This document shows, one piece after another, positions 47,824 to 61,917 of a DNA stretch of 64,000 nt. This stretch comes from Neodiprion pinetum. Taxonomy: Eukaryota > Arthropoda > Insecta > Hymenoptera > Diprionidae. The stretch lies in NCBI RefSeq assembly GCF_021155775.2, contig NC_060235.2, positions 1,787,501 through 1,851,500 on the forward strand, written 5' to 3'. The first letter of the stretch is position 1. Every line of letters starts with the position of its first letter. Under the pieces are notes generated by a model. It made no database searches and was not told the origin of the DNA. It saw nothing but the letters and a program-made list of their open reading frames with translations. A program made the translations under genes and the position numbers.

Positions 47824-50800
47824 CTCCTTTCTCCGTCTTTCACAATTTCATTCTCGAATCGTACCGCAACGTCCTGGCTTCCCATGGTCACCGCTGGACG
47901 TTTCAGGACGCAAAGATCACGTATCAGACGGTCGTACGAAGGTCTGCGAAAACCGCAACTTCCGGTATACTCCGGGATCCCCTGCGATCGCGTTTTGTAC
48001 AAGCGGCGTCAAATTCAGCTCACTTTTCCTGCTCCCACTTACATCACCGCGGGTATATTCTGCGTTCTTGTTACGCCACGCATACTTACAGCTATTATAA
48101 TAATGTATTCCGAGTCACGCGGAATGTACTTGACGCGTCTATTTTTATACGCCTGTAAGAATTCGCTGGAATAATTTCCGCGGCTTTGATACGCGGTGAA
48201 AACTATCTTTAACCGGAACTACACGCTCCCTCGTATATTAAAAATTTATCAATAATATCATTCTCTAAATTGAATATTACACTACGCGTTATTCCTGGTA
48301 TAATGTACTACATGGAGTAACAGCACGACCGAGAGATCGGATCCAGACCGCATTTTATTATCGAGTGTTATATTTATAATTCTCTTCGTTCAAGGTACTC
48401 GCGGCTGTTTTGTGATTAGATACGCGCGAGAAATAGAAAAAATGGAAGTGCTGCGGTTTTTTTACCTCACTCGGTGTGATTATTATTGTTATTATTATCT
48501 TTCGAAATAAATTTAATCGTTTCTCTCTCTTTCTCTCTCTATCATACTCTCCTTCTTTCTGTCTCTCTTTACTTCCTTCTATTATCGTTCACATGCTCGG
48601 GAATTATTAAGGCTGGTAGTTTTGTTTATTACATATACATTTACTCAAGAATACGCGGAAGCAGACAAAGAAGAAAATTCCTCCGCATTGAGTAGTAAGG
48701 AAAATGTACGAATTTGTTCACGTTGTAATTGACGTCTAATAATAATTTTAAAAAAATAAAAAAAATCATTTCTCTCTCTGACAAGGAGGAAGAAAAAATG
48801 TCTAATACAGTCAGCGACGATGTATAATAAATATCAAGGTCAACACGCATTCTCCGTGATTATTTCAATTTATTCGTCATCCGACTACCACGATAATTAT
48901 AACAATACGAATCAAATTTCAAAACCAAGTCAACCGCCTTGATAAAGTACCGTGGTTTTCGCATAAAATTCTAAATTGACGAACTAATGCAAGACTGAAA
49001 AAAGTTGCGGTGACCTCATTTTACGACAAAGTATAAGCGATTCATTTTCCAAATTAATAAACGCTACGCGTAAGAAATTCGTCATCGCAATATTTGATGT
49101 ATAAATATAATATAGAGTAAAATATTGTACAATTTTAATACACGCGATTGCGTTACGCGGTATTGGACCGTTACCGAGTTCAGAGTAAATGATAATTGTA
49201 ATTCTCGCAACCGGCTCACGTAACTCTTTCGCAAATAAACTAATCGAACCAACTCATAGAGTGGTTGGTTTGATACCGAGGTGAGTGGGCAGAAGGCAGA
49301 ATGGTGAATAATTATTTACATCGATGCAGGGTAAATAGCTGCTATGTTGCACGTACCTCTAAATAGGTCAATGATACTCTCTGCTCCGAATGCAATTTTT
49401 CCCCTCCGTTATTTTATCAATCGTAACTGTACAACACGCAATCAAACTTGCACACCGCTGTGCACGAGCTGACAATCAGACGTATCGATCTATCGATGGA
49501 GAAACAAAACGATCGCCATTTATCGTAACTAAATCACCAAACAGCAGAGAAAAATCAAAGTCATTCAAGTCCGTTCGTTTAATTCTTTAATAAGTTTTTC
49601 AAATTCTTAACTGTCGTAGCGTTGCCTGAACTAGGTGGAAGAAAAAACCGTGCATGGTTTGCCAAAAATATACACGGAGTGGATAATTTATTGGAATTAT
49701 ATTCGAATTCATACATCTCCGACAGTGTTTCTGCTTTCAAAGGGATAACTATTTTTCCACACAGATATATTGTACGTAACAGAAAATTACACGTAACGTC
49801 AAAATGGTCACGTGTCGTTTTTCCCAAGGGTACAATATAAGTATAAAGATAAAAAGCTATAAATAAACCTAGCGCAAAGATTTCACAAAAATAGCCAAAG
49901 CGGACTCTAATCATTATGGATCCTAAGATAAAAAAATATCAAAAGCTTGAAAACCCGACCCCGAAAAACCACTTTTCAAAACGCATCGGAAAAGAATGAG
50001 AAAAAAAAATTTGTTGTATATTTCAGGCCTGGGTAGGTATAAACGTCAAGAGATTCCGAACCAAAGCGAGACCATTTGTTGGTAAACCCTCCCCAAACGA
50101 TCATTAATAATTTACGGAAAGATTCGCGATGGAGAGATACCGCTCATCCCGCATAGAGCCGTACAGAGGAGCGTGAGGTATCGTGGGCCAAGGTCACCCT
50201 GGCGCGTGTCAAGGTCACGAAGCTTCGCCTCGCCCCCGTTCGACCGACTCGACCTCTGAGTCCGCCACCGCGTCGCGAATATCCCCTAGACCTGATAACC
50301 ATGGCAAGGGGGAGCAAGGGTGAGAGGACGGAGGGATGATGGTTTGAAAAAAAGCATTACGCCAATCTGAGAGTTCTGCGTATTACACGAGGCGACAACA
50401 TCCCTCCACGTCGGCTCAGCCGCGGCCTGACTCCGTCTCTTTGAAACACGTAGCTAACGATTAATTCTCGAGGAGATTGAATGAAAGAGAAAGAGGGGAA
50501 AATATATACGACGAATAAGCCGTGGTTGAAGCCGAGGAATCTGGCTCCAACTTCAAAGAAAACGGACGTCTGTTAAAGGTAACGTGAAATCCGGAATACG
50601 GCGAAAGTAATTCGGTAGCGAGAAGCGACGCGCGATCAGCGCCATCTCGCGACAATTTCGATCATCAATCGGTATGCACGTTCCGTGTCCAACTATTCCA
50701 ACGCGATTGATGGAAAGTGGCTCGATATTTCACCGCGTTAACATACGATTGATAAGAAATTCTCTCTTCGCACCAAGCATATATTAATTGTTATCTGTCA

Positions 50801-52096
50801 AATGCGGAAAAATATCTGTAACTCGTTTGAAATATCAAGAACGTGTAAATGTTTTTGAAACTTTACAACTCAACGAACAAATTATTACCTCTCGTTCCGT
50901 AGGTGTCTATCTAAGTGTATTCGTACATAGGTGGTATATATATATATACATATATGTATATACATATATTCCCGCGTACGTACGATAACTGGAATCACTC
51001 CCCGGGTGATTCTTCGGGCGTGTCAAGGACGAAACCTGGCGTCGTCGTCCCGCGGTTTGCCCAACGAGAAGATTCCCTCGGGGGTGTCTGTACGTAATAT
51101 GGGCATTAATCCAGTCATCCCCGCTGTTTGCTGCGGCAAAAGTCGGAGGAGAGATGCGGGGGTGAGATTTGCTAGGTGCGCGGATGAAAGGTATAAGCAG
51201 CTGAGCGGGTACTTTCGCTAGTGGATGGCTAATCGCTAGGTATTAACAGATACGCGATTATCGCCTGCAAGTTTCTCGGCACCTTTTTTAACCACTCCCT
51301 GGTCTCAATTCGTTAGAAAAATAAATTCCAAAAGATAGATATAGATAGAAGGAAAGTGAGAAATGTTGGGTTCAAATTTTTAAAGGTTCAAGGTGAAATT
51401 GATTCACCCTTCGCTACGACGACGGTCTACGGATATTTACCCACGCATGTTGTTCGCAGTTTGGTAATTCAAATTTTACGTCAAACGTTCGGAAGATGCA
51501 GGTAAACTATTTATTTGGTTGATCTATTTATTTCGTTTTAATTTTTATTTTAAGAAACAAAATGCAAGTTTTTCGGTAAATGTAAACGGTACAACATATA
51601 CGCTCACAGTGTCTGTATATTTAATGTTCAATTTTGAACAATTTTTTCCGCTATCAACGGTAGTTTTTAGTTTTTTTTATTTTCTTTCCCCCCCTCTTGT
51701 CAAACGTACCGACGGTAGATGTTAGACGCGCGTAAAAAAATTCTACAAGACGAGAATACCAATCCTGTACAATATTTCTTCTCTTCTTATACACCGAGAG
51801 GAACGAATAAAGAATAGAAAGGGGAGGAGAAGGAAAAAAATAAAAAAAACCAACCCCCCATTTCTCGCGCAATAGGTGAGAAATTGTCTCGAAAACGAGT
51901 TGTAGGTTTTCTTTTTCTTTTTCTTTTATTTATTTTTTTTTTTTTTCTCGTCTCTTTTTCCTCTTTCGCCCAGCCTTCTTGCCTTTGTCCTACGCCTCCC
52001 TCTGTCCATCTTCTCTCCTCCCGGTCCAATCCGTACCCCGGTTGAATCGGATCTCCCCTCCTCGCCTCGCGTCCCTCCACTCCCGCCACGTATAAA

Positions 52097-52131
52097 CACC
52101 ACCACCACCACCACCGCCACCACCACCACTA
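52097..52131. repeat. ACC microsatellite
   Basis: Repeated ACC/CACCAC with one GCC interruption. On the minus strand it yields a Gly/Val-rich spurious frame. Confidence 0.9.
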
Positions 52132-53417
52132 CACCGACGTCGGCGTCGCGGCTGCTGCCACCGCACGCGTCTTTTACGCACCCCATGACGGCACGGGGAT
52201 AGCCTGGTTGCCTCTCGCCCTTGACTAGGGGTGACCGTGACCCGGCACTCTGCAACGAGGCGTCGCGGCGCGTGCCGTCGAGGTCATCCCCCGAGACACC
52301 CCCGCCATCCATCCCCCCCCCCCCCCCCTCCCTCATCATCCCCTCACCCCTCGCCGCTCCAGCTGTTCGATGCCCGGGGGCCGGGGTAAGGTGCGTATTT
52401 ATTATACGTATAATCGAGGGGTGGAAGAGAAAGAGTAGAGCGAGAGAGTGAAAAGAAATTCGCAGGTTGCAAAAATTATTATGTTTACGTCGAAATTTAG
52501 TATCGATTGTATGAGAGCAACTAAGGATTAGGAGGTTTCGAAACAACAGTAGAGGACACATTTTGTCTCGAATTTTCCAAGCTCAATTGATATCGATTGA
52601 AATTCAAATTGCGACCATCGTTTCTTGTTTATTTATTTATTTTTTTTTTTTTATCAATCTACCAAATTCAGTGCAAGGTTTGTTCTTTTTTTCCGATAAG
52701 ATTTCATACCTGTCAAACATATCATTTTTAATTTGCATGTAACAAAGGTACGCGTACGAACTTATTTTATCTGTAGCGAAGATTGGTTTCTTTTTTTTCC
52801 TCTCTCTCCTTCATACGCACAAGCTGCTACAATCGTGCGATATTATTTTTTTTTTTTTCAAATTATACTTCCGTATAATTAGCGTAAGAAACGATTTATT
52901 ATATACCATGCTGGGTGAAATTTGTGAAAACGCGATGATAACGAGACTACCGATTTTGCCGAATATCTTGCACGTTGCACGTTCGATCGTAAATCGATGC
53001 GATAACTCAGCCGCGAAAAAAAAAACGTCGACAACAAACGAAGGAGAGAATCGGAGAGACGAGGTATAGAAAGGAAAGTTTTATCACCGCGCCATTATCA
53101 CTTTCGTTCACTCGATTAGCGAATATCGAAAACTCGAAGGCGCGTCGTGTACTTCGGGTATAAAACCAACCCCCCTCCTCCCCCCTCCTCGCCCCTTCTC
53201 ACCCTCCCTCTCCGACCCTCTCTCCCCTCTCCTTCTACCTAGCGGTAACCGTTGACCTTAACCTTTCGCCACCTTATACGGTATACCTATAACGCGATTT
53301 CTCCGCCGAAAGCTCTCGCCCCTCCTTTCGGCCGAACGTTCGCCCTCTCTTCACCCCTTGGTGTTAGTTCGATTTTATTCGATTTGTAGAGAAGAGAAAC
53401 GAGGAGACGACGGTTCA

Positions 53418-53430
53418 AGGTCAAAGGTCG
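53418..53430 (+). promoter_or_regulatory. DR1-like nuclear-receptor half-site pair
   Basis: AGGTCA, A, AGGTCG: two hexamers in direct repeat with a 1-bp spacer, preceded by TTCA so that TCAAGGTCA is also present. RXR/USP- and HNF4-type receptors use DR1, and FTZ-F1/ERR-type monomers use TCAAGGTCA. Function is unproven and no target gene is identified nearby. Confidence 0.25.
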
Positions 53431-56400
53431 TCGGAAGGTGAAAAGAAACACTCGGGTTATTATTAAATCAAGTTTAATTTTTCGCCAACGTATATTTGGG
53501 AATCGGTTCGAATAAGCTCGGAAAAATGAAAGAAGGATAAAAAGATATTCACATCCCCGCTGTCCGACCACTTTATTAAGGGGCAAGTAAACATCTTCGA
53601 GGACGTCGCGTGAAGACTCTCGCGAGAGTTTCAATTAACGATTCGCTCTATTAAGTACAGTTTTACGCGCATACGTATACTTATATACTTGTATTACAGC
53701 CGTGCCGGTGTAAAGCGGAACAATTTAATGCGTGATGATGTTACGTGCGGTGGCAAAGAGAGCGAGGTGTGAGTCAGGGATCTCGTTAATTGTACCGTTT
53801 TATTTCAAGTAATTTATCGCGGAACGTGATGTGTGCAAAAATTCACAACTATCAAGTGTCTTGACTTAATTTTTCTTCTCTCGTTATAATTTTAATTCCA
53901 TCGGCTGTTAGCGTCTAATTTTTGAAATTTCTGTTACTCTAAAACTGTGCCACTTGTAAATTCATCACGTCGCGTTGTTGTACGTATCCAACGCGCAGTA
54001 TCAATAAATTATATCAATTGTTTGAAAATTCCGACTGAATCGATTGAAAGGGATTGAAATATTTTATTCTAAAAATGAAATATTTCACACGCGGCCGTAC
54101 AAGAAACGATTCGATTTTCAAACACAAGACACAAGATAGATGACAATTGTTTATCATTCCCTCAAGATTCTTTTTCACCCTCTTTTCCCGATTTCACGAT
54201 ACGACGAATTAAGCTAAAAATTGTAAATTCGAGGAGATGAAACGGAACCGAGATAATTGAGAGGAAGCGCGTGACCGTGAAACGAAGGAACGCGAAACGG
54301 AAGTAAAAAATAAAGCTCTGCGAGAAAGAGGAAAAAAAAAAATAAAAAAAATTACCACGAACGTGTCGTCAGGTTATAAATATAAATAATCTGCACGGCA
54401 GACGAATCGCGATGAGGATGAAATTTTTTCTTTTTCTTATTTGTTGGTTTTTTTTTTTTTGTCTGTTTTTTTTCAGCTTCTCTTGACGATTGTTGGATGC
54501 TGCGGGTTAAAGCGACACGATGATGAGTCAGTGAAAGATTACTATTAGTCAGATAGTCACGTACAAGTTACACACACACACGCGTGTGTCGTGTTGCACG
54601 TATAGGCTATATTAAATACAACGCAGTGCGTAACGTTCGCGATATAAACCGAACAGTGACAACAAACCGCAGGACGTGTGTGTATATATATATATACATA
54701 TATATATAAAATATATGGTATATAAATACACGCGACACAACGAATAATAAAACGAGACCCCTGGTTAGCGAAAAATTTATCAGGTTAAGCTGTAATTTCC
54801 GGTAGCGCGCGATTCTTCGGCACAACCGGACGAAAATTCTTTCGCACTTTTTTCTTCTCCTTTTCAATACCAAATAAAATTAACGCACGATTCCGCTGCT
54901 TGCAATAAAAATACAATATTCGCGGTTGAAAAATTTGATCGTTGAAAAATCATCGATCGGTTGGGCGAAATTTTTCAATTAGATCGCATATGATAAATTG
55001 CGTGACGTTTAAACCGGTAATAAACGTATAATTTATTTTTTTATTTTTTATACAATTTCTCTATAATTTCGCCGTTTCGCTCGCGATTTTCGCAGATTCT
55101 TATCATCCGCACGACGTTAGCAATGGTCATAGGTGACCTTCGTCCGTAAGGGGAAGTGCAGATTGCTCACGTTCCCACCCACTACGTGTATTTATATACC
55201 TATACATATACGTACATATGGCATGACGCTAACGATGATACGTACACGTATAATGTTATATGTATACATTATATACAAGAGCGGAGTAGACCTTGTTCTA
55301 ATTATTACAATTTTTTCTTTTTTTTTTTTCTTTTTTTTTTATTACTCTTTTTTGTGTCATCCTTTCTTTCTTTTCACGTGTGTGCGTGCGTGTTCTTTTT
55401 CTAACCCACTTAGATATAATGTACACACAATTGCAAACAGCGTGCAACATGCGGCACTTCTGACATATTTTCGTACAATAATAACCTTATACTTACGTAG
55501 ATGCTGCGTTTACGCCGTAACGACTATAACGTCTCTCTGTAACATTGACGTTTGTGAAAAAAAAAAAAAAAACTAATAATCAATTTTACATTTGATTTTG
55601 TGTAAATCGCAAATTATAGATTCTAGTACTTTTGTTACTTGTAATTATTGGTTATATGTGGCACGATTATGAATATTATCATAATAAATATAAAGTTATT
55701 TCAACAAATTAATACGAAATTGGTACGGAAAAGTTAATTTTGCTGATATGACATAACGATTACGATCGATAAGCATCGATGATTTGCAAAACATTTGACA
55801 AACATCGGGCTTGGGTATTATTGCTTACGCCATTTTGGGGAAAGTGAATCTTTCGAAACTCATCATCCATAACTAAGTAAGATTTCAAAGTATGGCCGAT
55901 AATGTAATCGATTATACCAGTAATGTTCTCCAATTTGTCCGTCACCGTGTACGTAAGAACTTTGTCAAAAAAAAAAATAAAAATTAAAATATGGTAATAA
56001 ATGTGTCAAAAGCCACATAATTCTAATCAGATATTTTGTTACTTTCACCTCTCCTTCAGATACCCGAACCACACTTCCCGACACAATTCCTCGGGCCAAT
56101 GTTCACACCGATCTTTTGTATCCAGAATTTAGTTGGACTCTGCGAGGTATATTTTCCAAACGCTGATATATTGCTATGCAGGGACGAGTGATAAAAAAAA
56201 AAAAAAAACACACATCCGCGGAGGCGTATAACAGACGGAGGGGGATGAGGCCGAAGAAGAAATACGTCGAGGGGGAGAAAGGGTGGTGAAGAAAAAAAAA
56301 AAAAAAGAAAAAATAAAAACAGTCGCCGCATCCATCTTACCGGAGTAATTCCTTTTCTCCTGTATTTTCGGCATTCGGCATCGTTTTTTATTTTTTTATT

Positions 56401-59400
56401 TTTTCCACCCTCCGATCCGCCGCAGTCACGTGGCTGTGAAAAATTTCGCCCCAACACGTGCGACCTTGTATATATATATATATATATACAATACGCAATA
56501 CATAAATAATAATACAAGAATACATGTACAGACTATGTATATAAGGGTGAGTTTGATGTACGATATTTTGTCGCGGTGGGTAATCGGTGGATCGACGATA
56601 TCGCGGATCCCCCCTGTAGTCGTTAAGGGGGGTGAATGTGAGTGAAAGAATCGACAAAAAAAAAAAAAAATCCAATACAATGAAATATAGGTATAAATAG
56701 AATGGAAAAGGGTCGCGAATTTTAATATTACATATATCACGTTAAATTTTTCCAACCCGGGATGAAAAAAAAAAAAAAATATAAATAAAACATACCGGGG
56801 TTACATCGTGTGTACGGACGATGATTGTGTAAAGTTACGGGATGATGACCCTGACACCCCGTTTTGTGACTGGCCTCCGTTTCGTCGGTGAGCATCGTAT
56901 CGTTGACGGCACCCGAGGTCGTTTCCAGGGTGGAGTGAACAATTTTCAGCAATAAAATACGATAACGAGCCACGACGTAAAACCGATCCTACTACCGTTC
57001 GGATAAAATTTATTTAGAGCGAACGACGACGTTCGAAGGTGAAACGAACCGTAGGAGAAAATGATAATTCAGAAGCAGAGGAGTAAGCAAAAAGAAAAGA
57101 AGGAAAACAAATAATTAGACAACAGGGTAGGTTGATTTTTATAATCTACGCGGCAGAAACTGTGAGATATGTTTTTTTCTCATTTTTTTAAATGCACCTG
57201 ACAAAAAAAAAAAAAAACCACGGAATGTAAAAAATATGTTCGAATTTCTGAATTTCTTGTTCTCTTATTTTTGAAGTTTGTACAATCTTTGAGTCATATA
57301 TATTTGCAATTGTGCGAATAGATTTAGTAACATTTTTATTTTTTACGCATATGTACAATACATATACTCGTATATGTCTTTCTGTCTTCGTGTTTTTCTT
57401 CTTTTAATGACTATTAGTTTTTTTTTTTTTCTCTCTGATTCCGCTTCAGTTCGTGAGTATATAGGATACGGTATTATCAAATCGCGAGAGATAGGCGAAC
57501 GAGCACGTAGCCTTGACACTTTATCTGCAGACTCGCAGCCTTGATAATTTCGATGTGAAATTTGCCACTCTGCTCTGTATTTCGCGATAGCGGTGTAAAA
57601 TTAAGGTCAAGAGTAGGAGGGAATAATTGTTGGTTGATATCGAAAGAAAGGTCGTAAGAATAAGATGAAAATTATATTCGGACTAGTGGAGAACGAAAAA
57701 GTAGAGGTAAAAAGAAAAAAAACATGTGCGCGAAGAATATTGGCGAAAATTTTTGCAGCTTTGGAATTTTATTTATTTACTTATTTATTTTTTCTCATAG
57801 AAGCGCGGAAGCTAGGCTAACTAGTTGTGAAACTGTACTTTTCTCGCATTCGAAAGCATGCATGCTATACACATGTATACATACATATTATAAAAACTAT
57901 TTAAAAAACAATGAAATTTTTCTTTAATTTTTTCAAATTTATTTATTCATTACCTCTGATAACTGGGGAAATGAAAATGTTCTACAGTTTGTTAATGGGA
58001 TTTACAATGTTTCTTTATCACGACGATTGTAAGAGAAAAAACAACAAAAAATTTTTTTTAAACCGAACACCGTTAGCGTTTTTCTTGAATGGAATTCACG
58101 AAATCGAAGAGACGACGTTTGACGATTCTTGCTGAAAGTACAAACACGCACAACGTGTACCTCCGACATAATATCAAGCATTGGGAGTGTAATGCCTTAT
58201 GGAAAATTGGGGCGCACCTGGCCCCTCCGGTGTTCGTACACCATGCGCAAGAGTCCAAGGATCTTTTTTTAACTTGAAGGGGGGAAAGGCAGAAGAAAAG
58301 AGAAATACGAAATCCCTCGGTAGGTACGGTAAGGTAAGGTAATTCCTACGGAGATAATAACATGGACAAGGTGGTGGTGCAGACTGCAAGCTGCGCAGAA
58401 TCGCCCGAGTCACTGTTAAAATATGTCAAAATAGTTGAAGATTACGGATGAAAAATGAAAGGAACGTAAACATCGTGGGATAAAAATTAGCACATTTTAC
58501 TTATAAAGTGACTCTTCCGATTAATAAAACCCGAGTTTAATTGACACAGTTTGTTGAAAATTGGAGTATGATAAATACGTGGGCGTGGGTTTTTACGAAC
58601 AATCATTCGACGATCCGACACTCTGTACACCTGATGTTCAAAGTGAGAAATAGTTGAATAATAACCGAAATCCGCTAAACTTGGGTCAAGATCACCAATT
58701 TTTCGCGTTAAAACTTGTGATAAACGAAAACGAAGAGGAGAAGTAAAAAAGATTTTCAACGGTTCGCGTAAGCATTTGAACTTTTCAGATTTACATGTGG
58801 TAAAAAAGAGTAAAAAAAAAAAAAACACGACTAGCCAGCCCTCGAACTTTCCGTTCTCACACTACAGGTTCCATGTTTATGGAGGAAACAAAATAAGAAG
58901 GATAATACTAAGAGATCTGGTGAAAAGTCAACGTTTCGTTTACGGGATAATCGCGATAACTTCCATTTGTCTCTGAAAACCGAGGGAGACGAACGGGAAA
59001 TTGAAAGAAGAAATTAATTACAGGGCAAATTGAAGAGGAGAAGAACAAAGAAGGATCCTCGTAACCGAATTACATTGAAAATCGTCCTCTGTTGAGAAAC
59101 GGCAAGCCGGTATCTCGTGTCCTGCCGCATGGTAATAACAGCCACCACACCACGTGCCAGACGTGACCCAAATATAACACGAGGCAACGAGTCACGCGGA
59201 GGAAAGAAACCCGTGCCGCAATTTGAGGGTCGGGACTCCCGAGAGTCCGCGTTTGCCGTTGGGGTGTCTCGTGTTTTTTTTTATTTATTTTTTTTTATTT
59301 TGTTTTTTCACCCGGTACATTATCGAAGCACCTGGCCGACCCGGAGCCACGCGTCATCGAACCTCGGGGTACGTTTTTTCCCGCGCATTGCACGCCAATT

Positions 59401-60226
59401 GCCTCTTCGTCGAGTCCACTTTCCGTTTCGCAAATCACGGATGACAAATGTCGATGAATTTGTTAGAGGAAAATAGATATTCATCCTCGATATACGAATG
59501 GATGTGAAATTTTGCTATGTGCCGATTTCACGGGTTTGCTAAAAAATCATGACACGTTTTTGGTAGATATAATAATTATGTTTTCGAGTCTCCCGAATCC
59601 GAAAAAATCGTCTTCCATTTCCCTCCATTACGTACGATATCCTTGCGGTATACAAGGTATTTTGCATAAACGTTACTTGCTTCATTCGCTTCATCGTTTC
59701 TAACACAATTTAATTCGTGCAACATCGCAAATAGGTTGGAACGAAAAAAAAAAAAAAAAAAAGAAAAAGAAACTTATACATGGTATACGATACCAGACGT
59801 TAAAAGGCCGGGAATTGTCAACGGTGTCAATTGCGCAACGGGTATGTGACTGTGGAGTCTCAACACCAGCTATAAGACAGGATGCGATTGAAACATTGAT
59901 AAACAATTACAAGGCGATTGTAGCGTGCGGAGGGTAAGCGGATCCCTGAAGAGTTTCTATAAATATTTATAATAAACTAGATACGTCGTTTGGAGCAATC
60001 CGAGTATACGCACGTTACACGGCGTACGTCGTACGGTGAAATCGGTTAACCACCTACACCTTATAATATGCGTGTGTACAACAAACAGGAAGTGCATCGA
60101 TAATCATACGCTTCACCCTCGATCCGTCTGTCTAAATTTTGAACAAAGTGTCGCGATGCTGTTCAATTTGACCACATTTACAACAATAAACCACTAAAAA
60201 TCATATTAAACGTCTTGAATCGTACA
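53431..60226. other. Long non-coding stretch, no gene recognised
   Basis: AT-rich, with many A/T homopolymers (for example about 55318-55340, 56190-56208, 57420-57431) and TA/TG microsatellites near 54679-54715 and 56468-56490. No coding signature is seen; open frames are Phe/Lys-rich by-products of homopolymers. Confidence 0.45.
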
Positions 60227-60484
60227 GATATTACGACCGAAGTCAAAGTGTAATTTGTTATGTAATATGTAGAAAAAAAATTACGATAACGAATCACAAA
60301 AACGCGAATCATCCGACATACTAGATCAAAAAATCATGTAGTAAACTGTACATGACTTTGGATCAAGTATGTTTGACGATTCGTGAATTTTGTAATTTAT
60401 CACGTCATGTTTTTAAATACATTTCTCTCGAATTTACAAGATAAATAATGTAATAAATTACATGTTAATTTTGATCGTAACACC
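60227..60484. repeat. Long imperfect hairpin (foldback) with 8-nt loop
   Basis: The inner arms, about 60305-60340 and 60349-60383, pair at about 29 of 35 positions around the loop GTAAACTG. Pairing continues outward with gaps: ACAAAA on the left opposite TTTTGT at 60388-60393, and the block GTGTAATTTGTTATGTAAT (about 60249) opposite the complement of AATGTAATAAATTACATG. An RNA across it would form a long double strand. Probably a foldback MITE; no family recognised. Confidence 0.75.
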
Positions 60485-60778
60485 TTGCGATTCGTCACTT
60501 GGTATAGAACAATTTTTGTAGTTCAAAATACGGAAATTGTACGTTAAATTGTAGCGTCAGATCAGACAAGAATTAATTACAGTCTGATCTGTGAAACAGA
60601 TTCTTAATTCTCTTATTTCCTCCATCGCAGCTGCATGGTTGGGTTATCGTAGCGAATATCAACAGGTTGAATCGGTGGCGGTGCAACGGCAAAGTAGAAG
60701 CACAAGGAGTAGGTCAAAACTGCAGCGCACGGCTCGAAAGAAAAACTTGCCAATCCCCGGGATATATATTATACATAC

Positions 60779-61369
60779 GGGGCATTCCACGTCAAATTAT
60801 TCTCTCTTCGATTTTGATCGGTGCTTTCTTTTCGTTGGTGAAATTTACGCAAAATCGCAAAACCGATCACGGAAAAGGTATGTTTTTAAATCTGAAAAAA
60901 TTCACACACTGATTCTCTGATTTGAAATGTCACTTTTAAGCACCACGCGCGACAGTGGAATCTCAATATTTACTATTTTTTTCGCAAGTTTTCACCTTTT
61001 CCATGCCAGAATTGATTTCATTTTTTTACTTTCTACATGCCTCGATACAAATAGATCGCAGTATCGAATTATTTTCATCATCCCGCGATCAGTTCGGATC
61101 AGGGAAGAGGAGAAAATTAAAAAAAAAAAACTCAAATTTCCACATAGAAAAACTAAAAACTAGCGTGAAAGAAATAGTAAACATTGATATCCCATTACCG
61201 TGTGGTGTTTAAAAATCACGTTTACGGAATCGGTGTTTCAATTTTGTTTTTTTTTTTTTTCAAACCTCACCGACGGCTAAAAATATTTGAAAAAAATTCC
61301 GAGAGCGTTTTTTTTTGGATCGGTAAGAACATCGTCCCAAAAAATGACCAATTTTCCGCGGAATGCCCC
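60779..61369. mobile_element. Putative MITE with GGGGCATTCC terminal inverted repeats
   Basis: It starts GGGGCATTCCACGTCAAATT and ends with the reverse complement of GGGGCATTCCGCGGAAAATT; 19 of the outer 24 positions agree and the outer ten are identical. The 591-bp interior is AT-rich and non-coding. TA-rich sequence flanks both ends, so a target-site duplication cannot be delimited with confidence. Confidence 0.65.
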
Positions 61370-61901
61370 ATATACTTATACACATGGATGGACGGGTAGG
61401 ATTATTAACTAGATTTTCCGGGTGAAAATGGAAGGGGCGATTTTCTCCGCCGCAGGATCGAGCGACTTGAAAGTGTGTTTGGCGAGGCGGTTCGCCTGCG
61501 TCACGATGACGTCAAGAGACCGAAACAACCCCCCGTGTCCTCCCCCGAATTTCCACCACTCGGCCCTGACAGCTGCGTCTGACATTGAAATTGCCAGCAT
61601 CGATCCGCGCCCCAAGGAGGAAGGACGAGGGCAAGGGCGAAGCCTCATCCGAGAATCGAGGACCACGTGAAACAAAACGCAGAGACGTACGCGAGTTGAA
61701 AAATGGTTTCAACCCTCCGAGATTCTCGAATCCAGCGATGGAAATCCCCCACATTTGTAAAAAGCGTTTACCAGTACCTTCTTTTCGATCTTAATTCGCG
61801 GCTCGAAAAATTTGTGAAAAATTTGTGGAAAAAATTAGGCGGGGAAATTTTTACAGCTCGCTACACCAATTGTTGCAATATTTTTTATTTATTTTTACGT
61901 C

Positions 61902-61917
61902 TACACCTTACGGACTT
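61902..61917 (+). repeat. Third copy of the TACACCTTACGGACTT motif
   Basis: Identical over 16 bp to the arms of the inverted repeat near 32.0-32.3 kb and preceded by the same TTTATTTTTACG. No inverted partner is obvious within about 400 bp, so it may be a solo end or a truncated copy. Confidence 0.6.

Larger units (their letters stand above)
40669..53417. other. Long non-coding stretch with microsatellites
   Basis: I found no gene. Open frames are short, overlap on both strands and lack domain features. GC-richer patches occur at 41.0-41.7, 42.6-43.1, 50.1-50.6 and 52.0-52.4 kb; these could contain promoters or untranslated exons. C-runs occur at 43476-43488 and 52313-52328. AGGTCA half-sites lie at 50191-50196 and 50212-50217, the second within TCAAGGTCA. 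Confidence 0.45.

Noticed and set aside
51926..52561. 211-codon minus-strand open frame
   Set aside because: Made of an ACC microsatellite, a C16 run and purine/pyrimidine tracts read as poly-Gly, poly-Val and poly-Lys.
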